Source: DSXH01 sp020724325
GTDB lineage: Bacteria > Bacteroidota > Ignavibacteria > Ignavibacteriales > Melioribacteraceae
Reading direction: 5' to 3'
Length of the DNA: 64,000 nt
Assembly: GCA_040756515.1 (NCBI GenBank)
Contig: JBFLYW010000004.1
Location: 1-64,000 of the forward strand
Positions within the stretch are counted from its first letter, which is position 1; each line of letters opens with the position of its first letter. The notes beneath the pieces are model-generated. The model did not search any database. It saw nothing but the letters and a program-made list of their open reading frames with translations, and was not told the DNA's origin. Positions 26,075 through 34,538 of this stretch are shown piece after piece. The translations under genes and the position numbers were made by a program.

Positions 26075-28534
26075 ATGAAAAATCTGCTTACTCTACTTCT
26101 CTTAACAACTGTTTGTCTTAATGCTTCTGCGCTTCTTCCTAAAGACGAAAAAATCGATTCTAAGAAAGGCATAATCAAAGCTACTATAATTGACGGCAAG
26201 AACAACATTCCTATTGAATATGCAAATGTAACTGTTCACAATTCCAGTGATTCTACGTTTATAACCGGAAGTGCAAGCGGAAAGAACGGAGAACTTTTAA
26301 TTCCCAATCTTCCCGAAGGAAATTATTATGTAAAGGTAAGCTTTATCGGATACGATAAAACTATCATTTCGAACATTGCAATTACGCCTGATAAAAAGGA
26401 AGTCTTCCTCGGGGTTATTAAAATCAACCCAACCGAAATTAAGATGGATGCCGTAAATGTAGTTGGCGAGAAACCAATAGAAGAATATCATCTTGATAAA
26501 CGGGTAATAAATGTAAGTAAAGATAATACTGCAGCCGGCGGTACAGCTCTTGACGTTTTGCAAAATCATCCTTCAATACAAGTTGATCAAAATGGTAATG
26601 TAACGTTACGCGGAAGTTCTAATTTTACCGTTCTTGTAAACGGCAGACCGGGAGTTTTACAAGGGTCGGACGCTCTCAGACAGATTCCCGCAAATATTAT
26701 CGACAATATTGAGTTGATAACAAATCCCTCTGCCAAATATGATGCTGAAGGCGCGGCGGGAATTGTAAATATTATTACAAAAGTTTCGGCTTATGATAAT
26801 ATGTCGGGAATTATTAACGGCGGTATCGGCTCCAGAACCAAATATAACGGAGATGTTACGGTTAATTATAAATCCGGCGATTGGGGAATAACCGGCAGCG
26901 GCGATTATCGTTTGTTCAGCAACTCGAATCACCAGGATTACGATAGATATACATCTACAAGCACCGCATCAATGTATCAGAAAGCTAATATTAATCAAAG
27001 CTTCAGAAGAAAAAATTTTAATGCAAAACTCGGAATTGATTATGCAATTACTCCAGTTACTGGAATTTCATTTACAAATTCTATCGGAAGATTCTCATTC
27101 AATGGTAATTTTATGCTTAACGGGTCGGCTTTGGAAAATTCCTCTTCAGAAATTTCAAAATATACTACTAATAAACAGTTGTCTGATATTACAGCTAATT
27201 ATTTTCAATCAATCATCTATTTTAATCATCAATTCAAACCAAAAGTAGATGAATTAACATTCGAAGCGGTTTATACAAATCTATTTCAGCCCAACCTGCA
27301 GACTTCCAGGGAATACATAACCGATTCGAAACATGAAAACTGGTCGATCAATCCCGCAACCACTGAAAACAACAGCACCGCTAACCACAACGATGGAAGA
27401 ATTAAGTTGAATTATTCATATAAGTTCAACGAAAAGTCCAAGTTCGAAACGGGCGTTCAGGCTAACCTCGCATATAGAAACTTCGACTGCTTATTCAGAA
27501 CATTTAACTGGAACAATAATGATTGGATGACAGACCCGACTTATACCAACGAATTTGATTTCAGAAATAATATTTATTCTGCATTTGCAACATATTCAAA
27601 CAGTTTTGAAGCACTTGGATTAGATTATCAGCTTGGATTACGTGCAGAGCAAACGGACAGGCAGCTACACCAAATTACACTAAATAAAGATTACGATTAC
27701 AATCAGACTCATCTGTTTCCATCGGTAAGCTTGTTAAAAAAAATTAATCAAGCCCAGCAATTGCAGTTCAGTTACAGCAGAAGAATTAACCGCCCGTTTG
27801 AAGGAGCATTAAATCCTTTTCCAAGGTATTCGGATTCTTACGCATTAGTAATTGGTAATCCGGAGCTTAAACCGGAGTTGGTTAATTCGTTAGAGCTAAA
27901 TTATCAGAATACTATTGGCGGAGTATTTTTATCAGCGCAGACTTATTATAGAAATACAAAAAATACTTTTCAGCAGACAGCGTTAATAGGTCCGGATGGC
28001 AGACTAAATCTTTCCTTTGGAAACATAGCAAAAACATATTCGATTGGTTCGGAAGTATCGGCGGGAGTTTCCATAGCACAATGGTTCCGCATAGACCCCT
28101 CATTAAATCTTTACAAGACACATCTCGAGGGAAAACTAAAAGATAATTCTTATGAGCAGGATGGTTTTGTGTGGGCTGTCCGTTTACGCTCAACGCTCTA
28201 TTTCTCGCCGGAAACGCGATTTCAGGCAGCTCTCTTTTATACAGCAAAGCAAAAAATATTGCAAGGAGAAATAGACCCGATTGTTAATTTGACTCTGTCT
28301 CTACGTCAAGAATTTCTTGATAAAAAACTAATTGTTACAGCTACCGCACAAAATCTTTTTAATACCGGCAGATTCAAATTATTTACAGATGCCGGCAACG
28401 GAACGTTTTTTTACTTAAACGTACGTCCGGAAGCTCCAGTATTTAATATTACGCTCAGCTATAATTTCAATAATTTTAAGAACCCTTCTAAAGTAAACGA
28501 TCGGGTAGATGTAAATGTAAATACAGGATTCTAA
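26075..28534 (+). CDS. TonB-dependent outer-membrane receptor with carboxypeptidase-like N-domain
   Basis: About 819 residues. After a signal peptide comes a CarboxypepD_reg-like domain (about 33-115: 'IIDGKNNIPIEYANVTVHNS'), a plug ('ILQNHPSIQVDQNGNV'-like block through 'NIIDNIELITNPSAKYDAEG'), and a long barrel of the outer-membrane beta-barrel-3 type that includes 'SRRINRPFEGALNPFPRYSD'. GGGGGG before ATG 26075 favours that start over ATG 26063. Such receptors take up large substrates with TonB energy; no SusD partner is adjacent, so the substrate is not predictable. Confidence 0.88.
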   Translation: MKNLLTLLLLTTVCLNASALLPKDEKIDSKKGIIKATIIDGKNNIPIEYANVTVHNSSDSTFITGSASGKNGELLIPNLPEGNYYVKVSFIGYDKTIISNIAITPDKKEVFLGVIKINPTEIKMDAVNVVGEKPIEEYHLDKRVINVSKDNTAAGGTALDVLQNHPSIQVDQNGNVTLRGSSNFTVLVNGRPGVLQGSDALRQIPANIIDNIELITNPSAKYDAEGAAGIVNIITKVSAYDNMSGIINGGIGSRTKYNGDVTVNYKSGDWGITGSGDYRLFSNSNHQDYDRYTSTSTASMYQKANINQSFRRKNFNAKLGIDYAITPVTGISFTNSIGRFSFNGNFMLNGSALENSSSEISKYTTNKQLSDITANYFQSIIYFNHQFKPKVDELTFEAVYTNLFQPNLQTSREYITDSKHENWSINPATTENNSTANHNDGRIKLNYSYKFNEKSKFETGVQANLAYRNFDCLFRTFNWNNNDWMTDPTYTNEFDFRNNIYSAFATYSNSFEALGLDYQLGLRAEQTDRQLHQITLNKDYDYNQTHLFPSVSLLKKINQAQQLQFSYSRRINRPFEGALNPFPRYSDSYALVIGNPELKPELVNSLELNYQNTIGGVFLSAQTYYRNTKNTFQQTALIGPDGRLNLSFGNIAKTYSIGSEVSAGVSIAQWFRIDPSLNLYKTHLEGKLKDNSYEQDGFVWAVRLRSTLYFSPETRFQAALFYTAKQKILQGEIDPIVNLTLSLRQEFLDKKLIVTATAQNLFNTGRFKLFTDAGNGTFFYLNVRPEAPVFNITLSYNFNNFKNPSKVNDRVDVNVNTGF

Positions 28535-28578
28535 CTAAAATTAATATTCGGAAGAAAAAAATAAATTGCTTTTATGAT

Positions 28579-28620
28579 GGCACACGGATTTAGTTAATTC
28601 TGTGTGCCGTTCCTTTTTTT
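28579..28620 (+). terminator. Rho-independent terminator after the TonB receptor gene
   Basis: GGCACAC (28579-28585) pairs with GTGTGCC (28602-28608) around a 16-nt loop, and a run of seven T follows at 28614-28620. It lies about 45 bp after the receptor stop. The stem resembles the repeats at 25.6-25.7 kb. Confidence 0.7.
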
Positions 28621-28812
28621 GATTATCTCTTTTGAATCCTCTGAACTGTTGTTATATGAATTAATCACATAAATTAAATTTGCTCTTATCTGCTTTAGTA
28701 TATTGAATTACTTAGCAGCTGTTTTTTAGATACATCTCCATTTTCTATTAGCCATTCTAAAATATCATTTCTAATTTTGAACCATTACTATAACGCTATT
28801 TGTTTTACTTAC

Positions 28813-29964
28813 ATGAAATTACAGCAAGCAGTTATTTTCTTTGGAATAGTTATAATTGTTTACGGCTTAGTAAACTATTATATCTACCGTCGTGTAGTTC
28901 CTATTGTGCCGGATAATTTAAAGCTTATCTTCTCCATTATTTTTATTGCAGTAGTTATTTCTTACATAGCCGGAAGGTTTCTCGAAAATTATTGGGTGTG
29001 GTATGTAAGCGATTTATTGGTTTGGGTCGGCTCGTTCTGGATTGCGATAATGTTCTATACATTTTTTTGTTTGATAATAATTGATCTGTTCCGTCTTGTT
29101 AATCACCTCCTTCCTTTCTTTCCGTCTGTAATTGAAGAAAATCCTGATAAAGCAAGGAAAATTTTTGCGCTGATAGTATCAGTTTTTGTTTTAATCGTGG
29201 TTGCCGGAGGATTCATTACTACGCGATTGATCGTTGTAAAAAAATATAACATCGACATAAATAAAAGTGCCGGGCAATTAAAATCGTTAAATATCGTTAT
29301 GGCTTCCGATCTGCATCTAGGAACAATAAACGGAAAAAGTTTTGCATATCGTGTTGTTGATATAATTAATAAGCAGAAGCCAGATGTTGTTTTACTTGCC
29401 GGGGATATAATTGATGAGGATATAAAACCAGTCTTAAGAGATAATGTTGGCGAAGCTCTTCTCGAGCTGAAGGCTAAATACGGTGTTTATGCAGTTACAG
29501 GAAATCACGAATACATTGGCGGCGTTAGTGATGCCGTTGAATATCTTGAGCGTCATAACATTCGAATTATCCGCGATTATTATGTAAAGATAGATAATTC
29601 ATTTTATGTTGTTGGAAGAGAGGACCTTGTAAGCAAAAGATTTGCCGGTTACAACCGCAAGCCGTTAAAGGAAATAATTGATGGCATCGATAAATCCCTT
29701 CCCATAATTTTAATGGATCATCAGCCGTTTCAGTTAAACGAGGCACAGATTAACGGTATCGATTTACAGCTTTCGGGTCATACGCACAACGGACAGTTGT
29801 TTCCGATGAATTATATAGTAGAAAAAATTTATGAGCTGCCTTGGGGATATAAACTTATCGGTAATACGCATTATTATATATCTTGCGGCGTTGGAGGATG
29901 GGGTCCGCCGGTTAGAATTGGAAGCCGACCGGAAATAATAAATATTAATTTGTCGTTCCGATAA
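28813..29964 (+). CDS. Membrane-anchored calcineurin-like metallophosphoesterase
   Basis: About 383 residues: four predicted membrane helices in the first 150, then a phosphoesterase domain with the full metal set: MASDLHLG, LLAGDIID, VTGNHEY, LMDHQPF and LSGHTHNGQLFP. This is the YkuE/YaeI-like architecture with extra N-terminal helices; members act at the membrane on nucleotides or lipids. ATG 28813 is preferred over the TTG 36 nt upstream because it begins the first helix. Substrate unknown. Confidence 0.85.
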   Translation: MKLQQAVIFFGIVIIVYGLVNYYIYRRVVPIVPDNLKLIFSIIFIAVVISYIAGRFLENYWVWYVSDLLVWVGSFWIAIMFYTFFCLIIIDLFRLVNHLLPFFPSVIEENPDKARKIFALIVSVFVLIVVAGGFITTRLIVVKKYNIDINKSAGQLKSLNIVMASDLHLGTINGKSFAYRVVDIINKQKPDVVLLAGDIIDEDIKPVLRDNVGEALLELKAKYGVYAVTGNHEYIGGVSDAVEYLERHNIRIIRDYYVKIDNSFYVVGREDLVSKRFAGYNRKPLKEIIDGIDKSLPIILMDHQPFQLNEAQINGIDLQLSGHTHNGQLFPMNYIVEKIYELPWGYKLIGNTHYYISCGVGGWGPPVRIGSRPEIININLSFR

Positions 29965-29967
29965 TAA

Positions 29968-31152
29968 CTATTTCAACAAGACAAGCTTTTTTGTTTGAAT
30001 AAATTTATCCGCTCTTAATGTGTAAAAGAATATGCCCGAGGAGTATCGGCTTGATATTTCTGAATTATCGATTCTCCATTCGAAGTTGTAACTGCCGGGT
30101 TCTTTTAGCTCATCAACTAACGTTGCAACTTCTCTTCCCAGCACATCATAGATTTTTAATGTGACGCGGCTAAGTGTTGGAATCTGATAACTAATAATAG
30201 TATTCGGATTAAAGGGATTTGGATAATTTTGTTCTAGAAAAAAACCTTGTGGAATCTCTTCTAAATATTCTACGCCGGTATTAGCTGATAAAGTTCTAAT
30301 AAAAAAATTTATTATTCTGTTTCTTGTTGAATCGGAATTAAACGCTCCTCCGCCGTGTCCAGCGCCTTGTTGGGGAATAAATAAAACATCGTGGTTAATT
30401 TTTTTATACGCTGAATCAAGTTCAACGCTTTGATGAAACGGAACGGTCATATCCTGGGTGCCGTGCATAATCAAGAATGGCGGATCGTCTTTAGAAACAT
30501 AAGTTATCGGGCTGGCTGCAATAGCTTTATCAATATTGTCTTTTATGGCTCCGCCTATAAGTTTTCCTTCCGGTGATGTTGCCAAACTGTGGTCTATTGA
30601 ACTAGGATAATTAATTATTGTTAGCAGGTTGGTCGGACCATACCAATCGCATACAGCCAGAACTCTGCTTGAAAAGGAAAGATTCCCTCCTATATTTCCT
30701 TCAAGATTTTCTACTCCGCCAGAAGTTCCCAATAGTGCTGCCAAGTGTCCGCCGGCAGAACTTCCAAAGACTCCTATTTTGTTCGGATTAAGATCATACT
30801 TTTGCGCATTAGCTCTTAGCCAGCGGACAGCTCCTTTACAATCATGTATTTGTGCGGGAAAAATTGCTTCGTCGGTTAATCTGTAATTTATACTAACAAC
30901 AGCAAAACCATGATTTAAAAGATAGAGCCCGTTTACATTACTTTTCGAACCGCTCATCCAAGCGCCGCCATGAATCCATACAACAACCGGAAATGGTTTA
31001 TTTCCCGTTTGAGGCAGATAAATATCTAACTTCTGACGCGGATTACCCGAACCGCCATAATCAAGATTTGAATAAGAGGGTTGTGCTTGGGGAAAAGATC
31101 CGGTTATAAGAATAAAGACGAATATTATTGCGAGTAAAATTTGTTTTTTCAT
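29968..31152 (-). CDS. Secreted alpha/beta-hydrolase esterase with type IX sorting domain
   Basis: A 394-residue protein: signal peptide, then an esterase/lipase domain with oxyanion motif 'WIHGGAWMSG', nucleophile Ser132 in GVFGSSAGG, Asp in GTQDMTVPF and His in AGHGGG. From about residue 305 comes a type A C-terminal sorting domain ('QNYPNPFNPNTIISYQIP'), ending in KKLVLLK, which directs export through the type IX secretion system. The fold resembles feruloyl esterase/BD-FAE enzymes, but the substrate is uncertain. Its start overlaps the subtilase stop by 4 nt. Confidence 0.85.
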   Translation of the reverse strand: MKKQILLAIIFVFILITGSFPQAQPSYSNLDYGGSGNPRQKLDIYLPQTGNKPFPVVVWIHGGAWMSGSKSNVNGLYLLNHGFAVVSINYRLTDEAIFPAQIHDCKGAVRWLRANAQKYDLNPNKIGVFGSSAGGHLAALLGTSGGVENLEGNIGGNLSFSSRVLAVCDWYGPTNLLTIINYPSSIDHSLATSPEGKLIGGAIKDNIDKAIAASPITYVSKDDPPFLIMHGTQDMTVPFHQSVELDSAYKKINHDVLFIPQQGAGHGGGAFNSDSTRNRIINFFIRTLSANTGVEYLEEIPQGFFLEQNYPNPFNPNTIISYQIPTLSRVTLKIYDVLGREVATLVDELKEPGSYNFEWRIDNSEISSRYSSGIFFYTLRADKFIQTKKLVLLK

Positions 31153-34010
31153 TTTATCAAAATCATTTTACCGGATCTTATATTATTTCCTACAGAAAGT
31201 TTGTAGAAATAAACACCGGAACTTAGTTGAGAATTGAGGATTGGTAGTTGAGAATTGAGAATTGAGAATTGAGAATTGTAAATACCGGCATTCTGAAATT
31301 CATTTACTAATGTAGCAATTTCATTGCCAAGTATATCGTATACTTTCAAAGTAACAAAATCTGCTGCCGGCAGCTGATAGCGAATTACTGTTTCGGGATT
31401 AAACGGATTGGGATAATTCTGATAAAGAACTATTTCGGCAGGAATTACTTCGGTGTTTCCTTTTATGCTTGTTGGTATTGATAGATATTTTACACGACTT
31501 CTTTTAATTGCGTTTCGAAGCTCGTCCAAAGTAGAAGCCGCTGCAACTGCAAAGGCAATATTTTGTGTTTGACCAGAGTTTATAGTAAACGGTCCTCCGC
31601 TTACAACGTAAGAAATATCACCTATAAACGGAGCTGCGTTATAAATTCCGCTTGAAAGCGTTATAAACTTTTCAATGTCAGTAAAACCATTATTATCAAA
31701 TAACCTAACCTCTCCTTCCGAAGCATCGTTTTTGATCGGATAAAATCCATAATTGTTGTGATACAACAAAGCAGTTCCAACATATACACTTGGTAGGTTT
31801 GTGTTATATGCATAAGCAAAATTATCTGTAGCGTCATAACGAACTGTATTGTTAGAATAATCTGAATCCGGAATGTCCCAATCAATAAAAAAACCTGCGT
31901 ACAAATTACCGATGGTTTGTTGTGTAGAATTATTCAATGCGGCTCGTAAAATAATATAATTTTCATCTTCGGGAGTATTGTAGCTGTATGTATAAAAGTG
32001 TGTCGAGATGCCGAGCCGGGGCAAAACGCCGCTATCATCAAAATTAGAGTAGGTTTCCTGAAATGCATACGTCCCCGGACTTTTAAGCGTAATAGGAACA
32101 ACTCTATTAAAATCGCTGCTCTGTTTATCGCTAATTCTTGCTGCATCCATAACCATACTTGAAGAAACTCCATACATAAATGCGCCTTCAAACATTAAGT
32201 TTCTTCCGTTCATAAACCTGAACCCAACTCCTTCTTTATTGCTACTATAATCATTAAAGCCGAGAGCTCCTTTGCTTGTAACGCTCATTGCAACTTTACT
32301 TGTTGTGTGTGTTTCCAGCGGAATATTTATTTTGATCGAAAAAAGCTGAGCATCGGAATAGCCGGCGGAATTAAATCGTATTACAAAAATTACTGTGCGA
32401 TCTATTGGTGCGCCGGTTTTAATTGTAAATCTGAATTTGCTGCTTGTTGACTGAAGAGTTGAAAGCGAAACATTAAGACTCCCTTGAGTAATATTTATCC
32501 ATGGATCGTCTGTTGTTAAAGTTATATTAAGATTGTTTGCCGCTGCAAGGTAATTAGTAAAATCGGCGGCAACCTCCACGGATTCGCCCGATTGGTAAAT
32601 TCCGTTGCCATTACCGATTTCAGTTAAACGAATATTTGATGCGCGGACAGAAGGGCTTCCGGTTTCGGTTAACGCTCTATAGGCATTAATTCTTCCTCTT
32701 CCTAAAAGCATTTCGTAGCCCGGATTATGAGAGTCTACATTATCGGCGGTTATTCTAATCTGTTCGGCAATTTGTAACGGAGTATAATTTGGAAATTTTG
32801 CAGAAACCAATCCGGCTAAACCAGCCGCCAGCGGCGCAGCCATAGAGGAACCGTTTATAACATTATAGAGCCGATTACCATTAATTGCATCGCCTCGCCA
32901 TGTAGAAAGTATTGCCGAACCCGGGGACATAACATCAACGCCAAATCCGTAATTACCGGCAAAACTTTTGGTATCGTCATCCGTGTTTAACCATCCAACA
33001 GATAAAACACCGTCATAACTTGCGGGATAAAATAACTCCTCAGAAGCATCGTTTCCGGCTGCAGCAACGACAAGCGTTCCTTTAGCTGTTGCATAATTAA
33101 TAACATCCTGCTCAAAATTCGAATACGTATATCCGCCCCAGCTGCAATTAACTACCTTTGCACCCTTATCTGCTGCATAAGTAATGCCTTCGAAACCATA
33201 AACCACATACGGATTATCATTTGAATCGCGGACATCACTTCTAGAAACTTTTACTGGAAGAATTCTGCAATTAAAACCAATGGATGCAATTCCAATCCCG
33301 TTATTTGTAACTGCTCCGGCAATTCCAGCAACGTGCGTTCCGTGGTATGAATATCCGGTTCTTGATGGATCTTCTGTGGGATCGTTATCTTCGGTTCCGT
33401 TAAGTCCGCCAAAATCCCAGCCATTAATATCGTCAGGGTAAAGTCCGCCGTCATCTTCATCTAAACCATTATTAGCAATTTCTTTTCTATTAATAAAAAT
33501 ATTTGACGCTAAATCGGGATGTTTCCAATCAACGCCCGTATCAACTATTGCAATAACAATATTAGAATCGCCCTTTGTAATATTCCAGGCATTGTTTGCA
33601 TAAATCCGCTCCAGATTTTTTTGCTCATTAGAAGTATATCGCGGATCGTTGGGAGTGTACACAACTTTCCTTACATATCTTGGTTCTGCCCAGAGGACGC
33701 CGGGAATTTTCTTAATCTTATTTGCAACTTCGTAAGGATCTTCATTTGAAAAATAATCGAGATTATAAATGTTATTAAGCGAATTGGCGGATTTGTGAAG
33801 TGCGGCGGATTTATTCAAGAAAACTTTCTCAAATTTTTCTGGAAGAATCTGCTGAACAACTTTAGACTGTAAAATATTTTCCGGATTACCCTCTATTATT
33901 TTAATTATAACTGTATTAGACAGATAATAGGTATTGCCCTTATTAATAACTCTTGGCTGAGCAAAAACAAACAGTGTAAATACAATATTGAGAAGGAATA
34001 ATTTCTTCAC
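31149..34010 (-). CDS. Secreted subtilisin-family serine protease with type IX sorting domain
   Basis: A 953-residue protein with signal peptide, an inhibitor-like propeptide (about 20-140), and an S8 domain with Asp157 (AIVDTGVDW), His226 (HGTHVAG), oxyanion Asn320 and Ser389 (GSSMAAP). Beta-sandwich domains of unknown role follow, then a type A sorting domain ('NYPNPFNPETVIRYQLP'). Inside that domain a heptamer repeat (31228-31276) encodes the odd run YNSQFSILNSQLPILNSQL. Export is expected through the type IX system. It precedes and overlaps the esterase. Confidence 0.9.
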   Translation of the reverse strand: MKKLFLLNIVFTLFVFAQPRVINKGNTYYLSNTVIIKIIEGNPENILQSKVVQQILPEKFEKVFLNKSAALHKSANSLNNIYNLDYFSNEDPYEVANKIKKIPGVLWAEPRYVRKVVYTPNDPRYTSNEQKNLERIYANNAWNITKGDSNIVIAIVDTGVDWKHPDLASNIFINRKEIANNGLDEDDGGLYPDDINGWDFGGLNGTEDNDPTEDPSRTGYSYHGTHVAGIAGAVTNNGIGIASIGFNCRILPVKVSRSDVRDSNDNPYVVYGFEGITYAADKGAKVVNCSWGGYTYSNFEQDVINYATAKGTLVVAAAGNDASEELFYPASYDGVLSVGWLNTDDDTKSFAGNYGFGVDVMSPGSAILSTWRGDAINGNRLYNVINGSSMAAPLAAGLAGLVSAKFPNYTPLQIAEQIRITADNVDSHNPGYEMLLGRGRINAYRALTETGSPSVRASNIRLTEIGNGNGIYQSGESVEVAADFTNYLAAANNLNITLTTDDPWINITQGSLNVSLSTLQSTSSKFRFTIKTGAPIDRTVIFVIRFNSAGYSDAQLFSIKINIPLETHTTSKVAMSVTSKGALGFNDYSSNKEGVGFRFMNGRNLMFEGAFMYGVSSSMVMDAARISDKQSSDFNRVVPITLKSPGTYAFQETYSNFDDSGVLPRLGISTHFYTYSYNTPEDENYIILRAALNNSTQQTIGNLYAGFFIDWDIPDSDYSNNTVRYDATDNFAYAYNTNLPSVYVGTALLYHNNYGFYPIKNDASEGEVRLFDNNGFTDIEKFITLSSGIYNAAPFIGDISYVVSGGPFTINSGQTQNIAFAVAAASTLDELRNAIKRSRVKYLSIPTSIKGNTEVIPAEIVLYQNYPNPFNPETVIRYQLPAADFVTLKVYDILGNEIATLVNEFQNAGIYNSQFSILNSQLPILNSQLSSGVYFYKLSVGNNIRSGKMILIK
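31228..31276. repeat. Heptamer repeat in the subtilase gene
   Basis: Seven units of 7 bp: TGAGAAT, TGAGGAT, TGGTAGT, then TGAGAAT four times without a mismatch (31249-31276), on the plus strand within the minus-strand subtilase gene. Because 7 is not a multiple of 3, gain or loss of a unit changes the reading frame of the last ~25 residues of the sorting domain. Confidence 0.9.
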
Positions 34011-34191
34011 TTTACTCCTTTAAATAGACAAACAATTTTATGAATATTGACACACAATAACAACGGCTTTATTCTTGCATGGGGCAATATAAAAGCTAAG
34101 CAATTTTGATGAGGAAATTCAATCTATGGGATATTGATTTTTGTTGAAAGAAAAAGACTTTTTACGTGCCAAATCAAATCGGTAATAGTTA

Positions 34192-34453
34192 TTAATTTTG
34201 TTGGGTAAATCTAATTGGATTTTTAGGCGCCTGGTTCTTCAGATGATCAATTATATCTTTTGTGAACTTAATTCCAACAGAACGGCGCGCTATACCTTCG
34301 GTAATTCACGCAAGTTTTTACTGCTTCTTCTCTCAATGAAAGATGGTTAATTTTGTCGTATGCTAAATTATCGTTTCTGCTCCGCCAGAAGAAACCGGGC
34401 GTTTACAAAGTTTAACATTATTTGTGGCGTGTTGCCAATTTTAATAACGCTGT
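34192..34453 (-). pseudogene. Unidentified coding relic between subtilase and gyrA
   Basis: In the 528-bp gap before gyrA, three consecutive minus-strand frames read as plausible protein and join through frame changes: IKIGNTPQIMLNFVNARFLL (ending 34368), LAYDKINHLSLREEAVKTC (ending 34268), and GIARRSVGIKFTKDIIDHL then KNQAPKNPIRF (ending 34192). No start or ribosome site is visible. I do not recognise the family. This may be a gene with several frameshifts or chance. Nothing else in 34011-34538 is explained. Confidence 0.3.
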
Positions 34454-34538
34454 AAAATCAATAAATTGTGCGGTCATCTCCGCCTATCGTCTCTTGTCCG
34501 CATTATAATCCAGCATTTGTTTTACCATCTTTCCATTT

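Noticed and set aside
28772..28779. TAATTTTG before the metallophosphoesterase as a promoter
   Set aside because: No TTG lies 19-21 bp upstream, unlike the four accepted promoters.
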